Assembly (NCBI GenBank): GCA_023101725.1
Contig: JALJCO010013441.1
Coordinates: forward strand, 62,001-126,000
DNA: 64,000 bases
Origin: Atherinomorus stipes
Taxonomy: Eukaryota > Chordata > Actinopteri > Atheriniformes > Atherinidae
Direction of reading: 5' to 3'
The position numbers and the translations under genes were made by a program. Numbering within the stretch: position 1 is the stretch's first letter; each line of letters opens with the position of its first letter. Shown here one piece after another: positions 30,354-41,849 of this stretch. The notes beneath the pieces are model-generated. The model was not told the DNA's origin, searched no databases, and was given only the letters and a program-made list of their open reading frames with translations.

Positions 30354-32057
30354 ATGATGAGGAACGCTTGGACCAGGACCAGAAATCACAGAGCTGATCC
30401 GCCTCCTTCACCAGCTGGAAGCAGAGACGAGACTGGTCATCCAACGGATGGATTCGGAGAGCAGAGGGAACCGGAGACTACATATGCATGTATCCAGTTA
30501 GCCAAAGCTCCCAAATGTCGTCCTGATTTTCACTCCGTTTCACTGGAGATGGAGATGATTGGAGATGTTTATAAGTCTTACCAGACCTTAGATTCTGGGT
30601 GTGATCTTTCATCTCCGTCAGTGAAGTCCTCCCTTCACAAATACACTTCTGTTTCGCTAGAAGATGCGCTGATGCCTGACAGCTCCACCGAAGAACACAG
30701 AATAGCAGATTTGCAGTCTAACTTGATGGAAATTGATGAATCAGTTGAAGCTGTGAGAGACTCCGTCACCCACACCCATCCTGACCCTCCTGTCCAGCCT
30801 CCAGATCCTGGTCCGGGTCGTACAGGAACCGCTAACTTGTCCCGTTCCCTCAGTTTTCCCTCACCGACCCAGAAAACTGAAGCAGAAAGCGGAAACTTGA
30901 ATCAAGCTGAAAGTTTGCCGGACATGAAGTTCAGCAGCAGCTGTGAGGAGTTTACTCCTGAGTCCATGGATGATGGAGGTGATGAGACCTTCAGGTTCCA
31001 GAGCTCCGGTCCAGGCCTGTTCCAGTGCAGAGTGACCGGCCTGCTGTTTGACATGGAGGGAGGGGGGGAGGTGCTTTACGCCGTCGTTCCCTGGAACAGG
31101 AGGCTGCTGAGCCAACGTGACAAGAAGCCTGCAGGACCGCTGTTTGACATCAAATGTCTGCAGCAGTCCGTGCGCCAGCTCCACCTCCCTCACTGTGAGA
31201 TCCTCTCCACGGGGGGAGCCGCCTTCCTGTCGGTCGCCCATGTGAACGATGAGGGGGTGGAGTTTATCCCCCCTCATAAGATAACAGAAACTCATGTGAT
31301 CATAAACGTGGAAGGCTTTTCTGCTTTTGGGAACGTGAAGGATGAAGACTCCCCCCCTGACCCGGTCCGAGCCTTGGTTCTGCTGTTCTACAGGCCCCCA
31401 GATGACCCTGATCATGAACACCTCATTAATGTGTTGATGCTACCAAAAAACGTTTGTGTGAGGGAAGTGCAGCGGACCAGGAGGAAGCTGGTTGGAGATG
31501 AGACGTACATGGAGACGTCTCCACACTGTAAACTGCAGCCGAAGCAGGTCTACACTCTGTCCACCAGTCCTGGACCCGACGGCGTTCTCGTTCAGCCACC
31601 AGAAGCCGAGTTTGACGAAGAGTCCTACGACAACTGCTTCCCGTCCTTCCAGGTGACTTATGAAACAGTGATGAAACACATGAGACTGTTTCTGAGGGAC
31701 AGCAGCGACCGCAGTGTCTGGGAAAGACGAGTCTGTCTCTCCACCTCTGGAGCAAAAACGTCTTGTGGATCAACTCGTGTGAATCTGCGTCCAGACGAGC
31801 AGCTGCTGGAGATGCGGAGTCAGTTCATCTGCGGCGTATCAGGACCTGTTCTCCAGAGTCTGCTGGACAAACTGCTGGAGAAAAAGGTGATGACTGATTC
31901 TGAGAGGGAGGCAGCGGAGGAGAAGAAGAACAGAGAGGACAAAGCTCGATGTGTTCTCGACACCGTGAGGAAAAAAGGTGAAGCTGCCAGTTCAGAGATG
32001 ATCGAGTTCCTCTGTGAGCTCGACCCCTTCCTCTGCGAACATCTGGGACTGATGTGA
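30354..32057 (+). CDS. FIIND-CARD protein, CARD8/NLRP1-C-terminus-like
   Basis: A 567-residue frame from the first in-frame ATG; the frame itself is open from 30213. Residues 1 to about 195 are Ser/Pro/Glu-rich and look disordered. About 199-338 form the ZU5 half of a FIIND, about 339-480 the UPA half (LINVLMLPKNVCVREVQ and on), and about 482-567 a CARD ending DPFLCEHLGLM. FIIND proteins cleave themselves between Phe and Ser. Here the GFSAFG segment gives F322-S323, and H296 sits exactly 27 residues before the Ser, the spacing known for NLRP1 (H1186/S1213) and CARD8 (H270/S297). In mammals the freed UPA-CARD fragment nucleates an inflammasome and is held in check by DPP9. No NACHT or LRR coding sequence is visible nearby, so the layout is CARD8-like. 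The true start is uncertain: another ATG at 30332 opens a different frame that stops at 30397. Domain calls are firm; immune function is inferred. Confidence 0.85.
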   Translation: MMRNAWTRTRNHRADPPPSPAGSRDETGHPTDGFGEQREPETTYACIQLAKAPKCRPDFHSVSLEMEMIGDVYKSYQTLDSGCDLSSPSVKSSLHKYTSVSLEDALMPDSSTEEHRIADLQSNLMEIDESVEAVRDSVTHTHPDPPVQPPDPGPGRTGTANLSRSLSFPSPTQKTEAESGNLNQAESLPDMKFSSSCEEFTPESMDDGGDETFRFQSSGPGLFQCRVTGLLFDMEGGGEVLYAVVPWNRRLLSQRDKKPAGPLFDIKCLQQSVRQLHLPHCEILSTGGAAFLSVAHVNDEGVEFIPPHKITETHVIINVEGFSAFGNVKDEDSPPDPVRALVLLFYRPPDDPDHEHLINVLMLPKNVCVREVQRTRRKLVGDETYMETSPHCKLQPKQVYTLSTSPGPDGVLVQPPEAEFDEESYDNCFPSFQVTYETVMKHMRLFLRDSSDRSVWERRVCLSTSGAKTSCGSTRVNLRPDEQLLEMRSQFICGVSGPVLQSLLDKLLEKKVMTDSEREAAEEKKNREDKARCVLDTVRKKGEAASSEMIEFLCELDPFLCEHLGLM

Positions 32058-32655
32058 GATTGAATGAAGTTTCCAGTGTTGAACTGCAACTGGTCCTGGC
32101 TTACTGTCAGATAATAATGCCTCTCTATGAAGAGTGTGGACAAAAACATTTAAAAAAGTTTTTAAAGTAATGGAAAATGTTTTACACACTTAATTAGAGA
32201 ACAGCCAGAGCTGTTAATTAAATTACTTAAATTTGTTCTTTAATTTAGGTCTGTTCAATGTGGGCCAGGGATATTTTCTATTTTTTTTTTCAACTTTTTT
32301 TCAATTTGAACACATTTAAATGTGTTTTTCAGATATTAACAGAACTTCACATTACTATATTTATGTCTGTGTCTATTGTTTAGTTCAGTTGTCCATATAA
32401 ATCCATTTACATAAAGTTAATAACTATATAATAGTATATTTTTTTCTCAATTTTCAGTTTTGTGAAATTCTACAGTAGGGGCACCCCTTTTGTCGAAGTT
32501 CTGAGCCTGTTGATGGCCTACTAGACGTAAAATGATCACAGATCCAGTGATTTTGATTGGATTTGTGTTATTTTTTTCGGTAGAAAAAATTTACTGAAGA
32601 GTATATTTACTGATGCCATAGTCGATTGCCAATAAAGTAAAGATGAAAATACTTT
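32058..32655 (+). other. 3' UTR of the FIIND-CARD gene
   Basis: AT-rich non-coding sequence directly after the TGA. A canonical AATAAA at 32631-32636 with T-rich sequence further downstream marks the probable cleavage area. Confidence 0.55.
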
Positions 32656-32657
32656 TG

Positions 32658-34414
32658 CATTGTGTAGTAATGCGTTTTAAAAGTAATTTTTTTCAGTGAA
32701 TGTCGTCAGCGCATGTGTTCATCTAGAATTTTTTATTGACAGCCTATCAACCAAACTAAGATTTGAGAAAAAAATACTTTCACATTTTTCTGGTAAGAAA
32801 AGAAAAGGTACAGATACTGAAATGGCCAGTTTTTTTCTTGATATCCAGCAGAATATTTCTCCCATTATTGATTTTTAGGATCAAAGTTAAAAAAAAAAAA
32901 AACACAAAAGTAGAACAGACAATGTCAGTTTCAAATAATTTTTAAAATTTTGGCTCCTGACTAAAAAAACAAATACTTTAACCACATAAAAAAAAACACA
33001 TTTGATTGAAAATTGCAGGATTTTAAATGGTAAATCTAACAACGGAATCATCACATTAACATTAATATTTCTAAAAGTATTAATATTAACAAAGCCTCAC
33101 ACGGGGCACCAAAATAATGTAGCATCATCACATGTAATAATATTTGTATTAGTATCAATATTAAGAAAGCCTCAGAGCACCACCCTGCTTAATTGATATG
33201 TAATGCAAGCAAGAAAAACCATTAATATCTTAAATAAATTCTTAGATTGATCAAATAAGACAATCAGTCTCAGGACACTTTCATTAATTCTCGCTTGAAT
33301 TGACTTTTCATGATACATCAGAAAAACCCAAGCAATGACTGATTAGTCTACAAACTACAAAGGATAAAGTATATACAAGATATATATAGGAAATGTGTAA
33401 GGATGATGATCAACCAAAAGTTATCTTGTAAAAGGAATGAGATGTTATGAAAGTAAATCAGAGTTAATTAATAAATGTTCAAAGAAAAGGAACGATTTCT
33501 TAATCCGATCAAAGGTTAAATGGGTCTGGTAAACCGTGGGCCTAGACCCTGGATTAAATGACTAATAAAAAAAATCCATTCACAATCACCAATTTCTTGT
33601 GACATCAGAGAGCAAATGAGAGGGACTCTTTTCAGAGGTAATTCATTCATGTCCTGGTTGTACTGTTCCCCAATCTTTTGGAAGACTGTCAGCTGGATGC
33701 ACCCCAGAAATCTTCCCCATCTCCTGGAAGGTCATCCAACTCCTTGTGGGCTGCCAGCTCTGGTGGTTCTGGTTTGTCCTCTGTCTCTCATCTGTCTCCC
33801 TAGATGTGCAGCTTCAAGACTGACGATACAGGATGGTTGATAGTAATACCAGCAGATAATCACATGTGATTTTAAAATAATGGCTTCAACTACAATAGGG
33901 TACAAAAATATGTAACTGGTATACATATTGTTTAAAGTCATCTTCTCTCCATCACTCCTCCCTGATCGATCTATTGGTCTGAACTCTAGCTTGTGAGCCA
34001 AAGGGGACGCTGACGGTCAGGTTTGACCCAACTGTCAGACATGTCTCAGATAGATCATTTGACTATCAGTTAAGAGTAATGGTCGCAACATCTATTTCTT
34101 TAATTTCTTTGGAAATATCAGATTTAGACACTTATGAAAACATCTGTGAATTCTAAGTGAGGCATTTGTGAAAATATGGATCGATTATTCAAACATGATG
34201 AAATAAAATTGACAGACTCCGAAATTTACAGCGATAACCGATATCCTTTTGTCCATGTCAGTATATTCGGTGTACTGCCCCTTTGAAAAAGCCAACAATG
34301 GAATTACCTCATAGGACTTTTATGGTCTCTCAGACTTGCCACAATTTCTTGCAGCGTGACTTTCCTGCACTGCAACCCAGTGGAATCTTTTGCACTTTTC
34401 TGTACATAACATAC
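32658..34414. other. AT-rich intergenic sequence, nothing recognised
   Basis: No repeat family, RNA gene or credible open frame was identified. Confidence 0.5.
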
Positions 34415-35950
34415 ACTCACCTGCCACTTTATAGGTAAACCGTGCTTGTACTGGGTTGGACCAAAGGGGAAAACTCTGCTGGAAAAGTGTTAAACCAGGA
34501 AGTGAAGTTTTCAATTGTAATTCATTTTTGATCCGCTAGGGGCAGGCTCCAAAACAAAGCAAATCCCCATAGATTCCCATGTTAAAAATACAAACCTCAC
34601 CGCAGAAATAAACATGTTTACAGCCTGGTTCAAAAAATAATTTTAAGTTTAATAGGTCCAGTTTACCTTCATGTCAACTGTGATTTTTTTTTTTTTTTTT
34701 TATAACTCACCCGTTTAGATGTTATATAATTTTGAAATTACACAAATTCAGGGGTGTGTCCTTTTGATTGACAGGCAAGAGACTGGAGGCTGGCCAGTGG
34801 CTAACAGTTAGCTCCTTGTTTGCTCTTGGTAAGGTCTCAGTCTGTAGCAGAGTAGCACAACGGTGGTTTTTAGCAGCTAATAGCAAGTCTAAACATGTCT
34901 TACCTCTATCCCGCCTCTTGGGAGGCTAATCTCCGTTAGCTCCTGGTAGTTTCGAGGTAGCTCGGTTTGCATTTAGCCCAGAGTACATTGGCTGTCAATC
35001 ATCTGCCTCGCGGCCGCACTTAGTCCGTTTTAGTATTTTCTGGGAGTGACAATGCAAGCGTCATGGCAAGATGACGACGGTGGGACACGCCCAACTGACT
35101 AGACCAGATACTACATCCATTTTATTTACAGTCTTTGGTTGGACCCCTTTTGCCTCAGAACTGCCTTAATCATTCGTAGCATAGATTCAACAAGGTACTG
35201 GAAACATTCCTCAGAGATTTTACTCCACATTGACATGACAGCATCACACAGTTGCTGTAGATTTGTCGGCTGCAGATCCACGATGAGAACCTCCTGTTCC
35301 ACCACAAAGGGGCTCTATTGGATTGAGATCCGGTAACTGTGGAGGACATTTGAGTACAGTAAACTTATTGTCATGTTCAAGAAACCAGTCTGAGATGATT
35401 CGCGTTTTATGACATGGTTCATTATCCTGCTGGAAGTAGCATCAGAGGATGGGTTCACTGTGGTCATAAAAGGATGGACATGGTCAGCAACAATACTCAG
35501 GTAGGCTGTGGCGTTGACATGATGCTCAACTGGTATTAAGGGCCCAAAGTGGGACAAGAAAATCTCCCCCACACCATTACACTACCACCAACAACCTGAA
35601 CTGTTGCTACAAGGCAGGATGGATCCATGCTTTCCTACCATCCCAATGTCGCAGCAGAAATGGAGACTCATCAGACCAGCAATGTTCCTCCATCTTCTAT
35701 TGTCCAATGTTGGTGAGTCTGTGTGAATTGTAGTCTCAGTTTCCTGTTCTTAGCTGACAGGAGTGGCACCCGGTGTGGTCTTCTGCTGCATTCTGGTCCA
35801 GACAACTGCTGCTCACTGGAGATTTTCTCTCCAGATCACTCTCTGGAAACCCTAGAGATGCTTGTGGTGGGAATCTCCTTTCTTCCTCATCCTAATGCTC
35901 AGTTTGAACCTCAGCAAATCGGCTTCACCACGTGTACATGACGAGATGCT
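34415..35950 (-). pseudogene. Second Tc1-like transposase pseudogene, interrupted
   Basis: Minus strand preserves LGPLIPVEHHVNATAYLSIV-type sequence (35500-35560), VADHVHPFMTTV and the downstream DDE/C-terminal part near 35150-35400 in broken frames. The terminal CACTCACCTGCCACTTTATAGG starts at 34415. A hAT element splits it at 34463. Confidence 0.75.
34463..35137. mobile_element. hAT-type insertion with 8-bp duplication
   Basis: 675 bp between GTTGGACC at 34455-34462 and 35138-35145; removing it restores the Tc1 sequence exactly. Ends AAAGGGGAAAAC / ACAGTCTTTG are only weakly inverted. Contains a T20 run. Confidence 0.8.
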
Positions 35951-35980
35951 GCCGTGTGATTGGTTGGTTTCATATTTAGA

Positions 35981-36464
35981 TAGTCGTCCTCAAAATTATT
36001 TAATCAAAATTAAAGAAAATGCTAAATTCACAATTGAAATAACAAGACACTTAAAAAACTAATAAAAAATGTACAAAATTATAATTGTGTAATAAAATAT
36101 TGCTTTTGAATTGTACCTGAAAAGAATAATAAAACAAGAAACAAGTAAGCAAACATTCCCATGAAAAGTGGACCAACATACCTGTCAACAGGTGCAGACG
36201 TCTGAACGTTTCAGAAAACATCTGATTGCAGTGATTACCTCAAAGTGTTGCTTAACATTTTAGCTCAGCAGCACCATCATGCTTGTTTACTAGTTTTTTG
36301 TTTTTTTGTTTTAATATTTCTGTTGAACCACAATTCAACATCAATGTAATAAATTCTCTGAAATTTTTATTTATTACTTTTGTCAATTTCAACTCATTTC
36401 ACTCGCAGCTGATTTTTTCTGTATTTATTAGGCGGGTATGAAACTTTGAGGATGACTTCTAGAA
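35981..36464. mobile_element. Mariner-type miniature element
   Basis: TAGTCGTCCTCAAAATTATTT at the left and CTTTGAGGATGACT at the right; internal palindrome CCTGTCAACAGG. 36546-36710 is a left-end fragment of the GAGGATTAGGGCCACT family. 36711-37789 shows nothing recognised. Confidence 0.65.
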
Positions 36465-37789
36465 TATTGTAGTGACTGCAAGATTATTAGCAGATCAAAC
36501 TTCTTTAAAACAGCTTCCCTTCTGACTGAACCTGAATCAGATGGAAGAGGATTAGGACCACTGAGGAAAACAAATTCTGAGAAAAGTCAGAATTTTCTCA
36601 TAATTTTGATTTTTTTTCAGATATTGGAAAAAAATTCTGCAGAAATATGTATTTTTTCAATGTTCTGGAAAAAGTCCAGATAAAGTCAGAATTCTGAGAT
36701 TAAAGGTTGGATATGGAACATGGACAGAACAGCAACATCACGTGTGTCCAGGTTGTCCAATAAGTAATGCAGAGTTTATAACTGACCATGTTAGCAAGCG
36801 AGTTTACTTTCCTCCTGGATCGGTAAGCTGTCATTTCCACATTTTGATGCAGTGGAAAATGTTAATGTGGATCCATCTAGTGTAGTCTTCACCTAAATTT
36901 ACTCCAGCTTTTGCTCCTTTCAGGTCTGAGATGGATAATATCTCCGTGGCTCTAAAGCAGCTGCTTGACTTGCCGACTCCACCGTTTCCCAACTAACTGT
37001 GCCCAACATACTGTTACCACACAGAGATCGTACTTGGCAACCCACAATGGCGGCATGTATTGGCTTGTAGATGTAAACATGATACCATTGTCAAATCCGT
37101 TGAAATTTATGTTTATTTTCAGGCTAAATACCGAGGGCTCGGAGCCAGAAGGGCGCAAGTGGCTTTTGACAACTTAACAGGAGAGAAGCAACAAAATTTT
37201 GACCACACTTCAATCAACTGTATTTACTTACCTTAGACTACAACTTTGCAACCACAGACGTATTTACATTAATCAGTATTTAAGTCATAAACTTATGGCA
37301 TATTAACACAATGGACATGTTCTAAAATATTTTAAAATAGTAAATAAAAAATATGGCAAAAATGTCAGATACACCTTTTTAGCACCAAACAAATTTTCTA
37401 TGGACATATTGGGCGTATCTGTTTAACAAATCAGAAATAATTGTTGAAAAGCTCAATGATTGAATGAATTACACTGTAATATATTTTAACTCATTCATCA
37501 TCTTTCTCCTCATTTCACTTTTCCTTTTTGGGTATCTGCTGAACAGTATAGACTGTACAAAACTGAACTAGCTAAACCCAATTCTGATTGGCAATTCATG
37601 AGGTATTCAATGTATTTCTTTACATTTACTGACTTTTTTTTTGTAAAGTACTACACAGTACACAGTTCTTGTGTTCTTTTCACTTTTTACAGGGGGTGGT
37701 TAACACTTGCTCCAGGTCAAAAGTGACAGCCTTGTGTGACTCCTGTTCCTTTGCTCTGACTCACCTTCAAACTAGGATTCATCAGCGGT

Positions 37790-38790
37790 GTTCTCGTGGT
37801 CTCTCTGGGGGGGGGGTGGTCCCTGGGCGGCGTGCCGTGGGTGGCTGCATGTCTGGCCTGGATGTGGCTTGTGGGCGGCTTGAGACTGGGCTGCCTGGTG
37901 GGGTTGGGGGCGGACTGGGGGCTGGGGACGGTGGCGTGACCTGGGCGGCTGGACTCTTCTGGGGGGGCAGGCCCAGGGCCGTTCCCCCCTCATGGGGTCG
38001 CCCCAGGAGTGCTGCTACAGGGGTGGGTGAGTAGCTTGGGGCCCGGCAGAGGTTCTTGGGACTGGAGCCCAGCCCGGGGGTGTGTGTGTGTGTGTGTTTC
38101 TGTACTTGCTACACTGTGAGGACCATTTTGCGTGTTTAACCAGCAAAGTGAGGACATTTTTGCAAAGTGAGGACATTTTTGCAAAGTTTTGGCCGGTCCT
38201 CACTAAAAATGCCAAAGAAAAATCCATTTTTGAGGGTCAAGATTTGGTTTTAGGGTTTAGGTTAGAATTAGGTTTAGGTTAGGGTTAGGTTTAGTGAATC
38301 AGTTGTGGTAGTTAGGGTTAGGGGCTAGAGAATGCACGATGTTAAGGAATGTTCTCACTAAGATAGAAGTACAAGGATGTGTGCACGTGTGAGTGTGTGC
38401 ATGCATGAATGGGTATGTGTGAGTGTGTGGGGAGGTGGGGGGGTCTGGATGGCAGGAGGGTATGGTGTGGCCCCTGGTCCTGAGGTGCCTGGCTGGGGCT
38501 TTGGGCCGGTCTTGCCCACGCTAGGTGGCTGCCTGGCGGCTACCGGTCTCCTGATCCCCGGGTACTGCCTGCCTCTGGGGGGGCCGGCGACTGGCGGGGT
38601 CAACAACTGCTGTCCTTGTTCCCCAGGTGCCTGTGCCTCACGACCGCTTGCCGCTTCCTCTGGGGCCTCCTTCTGCCACTATCTGGGGTGGGGTGGGGGT
38701 GGTCTCTGTAGTGGGCTGGCTGGGGTCTGTGCTCTAGGGGGGGTGCTGGTCTCCTGGGTCCTGGTGCCTCTGATTTTCTTGGGGGTTTGA
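37790..38790. repeat. G-rich dispersed repeat block
   Basis: Plus strand is dominated by GGGGG, GGCTGGGG and GGGTGG clusters at 37798-38080 and 38425-38780, separated by (TG)n, a twice-repeated GTGAGGACATTTTTGCAAAG and a degenerate TTAGGGTTAGG stretch (38240-38330). Several runs fit G-quadruplex patterns. Looks like a fish dispersed repeat, class unresolved. Confidence 0.6.
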
Positions 38791-39269
38791 TCACATCTAC
38801 ACAATCACTCGTCACTGATCACTCCTCATTCTTCCATCACTGTGATGTCATGTGGTGACATCACCACTAACTCCAGCTGTTTCCTTCCTCTGTGTGATCA
38901 GTGTCTGGTTTTGTGATTATTATGGTCTGTTCCAGCTTGTCTGTCTATCATAGATCTTAATGATTGTCAGCTCTGTTGAAGATGTTGCAGGTGGCATTTG
39001 TTTTCTTACAGTTGCAGCAGCTCTCTCTTCTTCTATCAGTTCTCTTTTCTCGCTTTCTTTTTTACTCTCTGTCCCCTTTTCTTTTCCGCAATACAATAAA
39101 AAGGATTCATACGTTTTTCTGCCTCAGACAGTTCCATGTCTGTGTCAGCCATTTTGAATGTTTAAGGGCACCAACTACACTTCCGCCCCCTCGATATAAT
39201 TTTATTTTAGGAAATGTACTTTCATTCTGCACCCCTCTTTTTAAATATAGCTTTTAATAATAAATTTCC
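38791..39269. other. Intergenic, pyrimidine-rich stretch
   Basis: Pyrimidine-rich on the plus strand around 39010-39090 followed by AATAAAAAGG; may be the tail of the neighbouring dispersed repeat. No gene supported. Confidence 0.4.
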
Positions 39270-39582
39270 ATATTCAACCTTTAAAGTAAGGATTCTGGCT
39301 TTAATCTCAGAAATCAGACTTTTTTCCAGAACATAAAAGAATCTCATGAATTTTATTAAATTTATTAATTTATTATCTTTGGGGAAAAAACAGTCAGAAT
39401 TCTGACCATTTTTTTTTTTTTTACCAGAACATGAAAAAAATCTCCATAATTCACAGTCATAATTTAGAGAAAAGTCAGAATTCTGAAATTAAAGTCAGAA
39501 TTATGAGAAAAATAGCCCGAATTTAGATTTTTTTTTTTTTTTTTTTTCCTTCAATGGCCCCAATCCTCTGCCATAGAATCAA
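39270..39582. repeat. GAGGATTAGGGCCACT family fragment
   Basis: Low-complexity AGAATTCTGACTTT text ending CAATGGCCCCAATCCTCTGCC. Same family as 51231-51755. Confidence 0.6.
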
Positions 39583-39639
39583 GCTGATGTTCCGAGAGTT
39601 TTATTTTCATCCCGAGTAGTCAAAGAAATAAACAGCAAT

Positions 39640-41849
39640 TCTCTTATTTGTTCAAATTTATTAGATATTCTGTTATGTTCCATTGTCTAGACCTTCTGTC
39701 ACAGCCTGAAAGCCATGAAAAAGAAAAAAAAAGGAACTAATTTATTACATTCACTACTAATTCCCCTGAATTTTGCCTTATCAGAAAGAGAAAAGTGAAT
39801 ACATCGTGAATCTTTGTCTGTCAAAAACAAAACAAAAACATAAAAGAGAAACAGTAGATTTTGCAAGTGCTTATTCATGATTACAATAAGAAAACAGTAT
39901 TCTGGACTCCATCTGTTCCCTAAGCTCCGAGCCCTGCCCACAGTCACACACTGGCATCACGCAGCCCGCTGCCCCCCGCCCCCCCCCCCCAGTCGTCATC
40001 AGACTCGCTCGGGCTTTTCACTCCTCGGCCGGTGGTCCGAGGTCGAGCTGAAAGCGAGTTTGATCGAGGGGGGAGGAACCCCCCGCTTCGATTTCCCTTC
40101 TTGTCTGATGCAGATTGAGAGCTTGGCTCAAACAGAATAACGGAGGAGAGGAAGGAAAACGTAAAAAAAAACGAAAAAAGAAAGAGCATGCAAATCTAGT
40201 TTTAGTAAATCCGTTTGTCCTCGAACCGGTGATGTCGTGGGTCCAGGTGTGAGACATGCCGGTGCTTCAGGAAGGTCCTGCCACACATTCATAAGCATGG
40301 ATGAGGTACGGTTATCTCCACTGCACCGCCTGCATCCCCCTCCCTTACAGTATTGACTGATAACCCTGATGCTAGTAGCCGCGAACATCAACTTCATGTG
40401 TATGTACAGTTCGTTATAAAGCATCGTTACAGTACGACTCATTTAGCTGTTTAACATAAACCACACACACACACACACACACAGCCCCCGAAGCATCTGC
40501 ACAAGAAGACGGGCCCGACACCGCCCGACTAAAACGCTCAGACTGCCCTCACACCTTCTAGTTAAAGTGGCTGAAAAGCTTCAAAAATAAATCACTATAT
40601 AGAGAAAAGAAAGAAACCAACACCCAGAATGTTCGCTGACCACAACAAACGTGGCAGATCCGCCTGCCTGGACCCATTTCTGTCAGTTAGTCTAAGATAT
40701 AAAAAACCTACGTGGTTCATGCACACGCCAACGCGCAGACTGTCATCCTGGAGGCGGCGGGAAGTCCTCCGTTAAAGCCCTAGCCGAGAAGAAAGGCCAT
40801 GCAGCGACAGCACGAGGCCGATGGAGCCGTCTCCGTCCTGAAAGAGTGAAGGCAGCTGAAACAGACGAGCACACACGGACGCGACATGCGGGGGGGGGGG
40901 GGGTGCGCGGTAACGGACCGCCGCTAAAGCGAGGAGTCGCCCTCACATGTGGGGAGGGAAACGGTGGCGAAGAACCGTCATGCAAAAAATAACCCGGTGA
41001 TAGTTTTCCTGAACAGAGGGGGCGGGGCTACACAAGAATATAGACGAGGACGTGAGCAGAGACGGTTGCGGGGGGGGGGGGGATAAATGGTCCGAAACAT
41101 GATTATTTTTCCTCAAACTGATTATTTGTGGGAACTTGTGGAGCTAAAAACAACATTCTAATTTAAAAGGCATGACTTTCTGAGTCCGGTTCACACACCT
41201 GAATAAAAACGAAGCCCATCGGAATAATCAACTAACAATTACACATCAGGCAATTTAATTCCTGTGCAAAGAGTTTTTTTTTTCCTTTTTCTTTTTTTAT
41301 AATGTATGCAAAACCACTTTTTTTTTCCTTTTGTTTTCTGAGTGAACGGGAGGCTTGTGATTGGGGTAGGATCTGTACAATACTGTTAACCAATCGTTTC
41401 AAACCCCCCGATGAATCATGTGAGACAAGAAGAGAAGAGGCGACGTGGAGGCCACTTCCTCAGCGTGGTGGACGTGTCCCCGATGACATCATCATGACAG
41501 GGTTTGGTTGTTTTGCCTCAATGCTCATGAGCAGCACTCATGCCTCGAATCGGACCGATTTTACGCAGCTGGGGGGGGGGGGGGGGGGGAGAGAAACGGA
41601 GATGGGGGGTCAGTTTGGAGACGAAATGAAAATAAAAATCCACATAAATCAAACCGGACGTCTGCAGGTTCAACAAGATTCTAAATTATCGGAGTTTTAC
41701 GTCTGAAAAGCTGAGGACCAATCAGAAGCTGCCGGAAAAAACCTTCTTTATTTACGACAATAAATTTATTTATTCAAACATGCGAGAGAAACTGCTTCAG
41801 GACCAGGTCTCCAGGATCCTTCAAGGACTTTCCAAAACTTTTCTTTGGA
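39640..41849 (-). other. Unassigned GC-rich block, possible distal 3' UTR
   Basis: Composition differs from the AT-rich flanks and no repeat family is recognised. On the minus strand it ends in CTAATAAATTTG and GTTTATTTC-like poly(A)-region sequence near 39620-39680, and includes an open stretch (about 40111 down to 39944) ending in SPSESDDDWGGG and a stop. Could be a distal 3' UTR of the PITP gene or a terminal exon of an unknown gene. No function is assigned. Confidence 0.25.

Noticed and set aside
30861..31773. Antisense open frames of 115-186 codons
   Set aside because: They lie opposite the FIIND-CARD coding sequence and have no domain similarity.
33616..34001. Overlapping frames on both strands near 33.7 kb
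   Set aside because: Some moderately complex sequence, but no recognisable protein family and several stops nearby.
38240..38330. TTAGGGTTAGG-like stretch suggesting an interstitial telomere
   Set aside because: Only a few degenerate units within a dispersed repeat; not a (TTAGGG)n array.
39944..40189. Possible terminal exon ending SPSESDDDWGGG
   Set aside because: No recognisable homologue and no upstream exon to join; kept only as a finding on the whole block.
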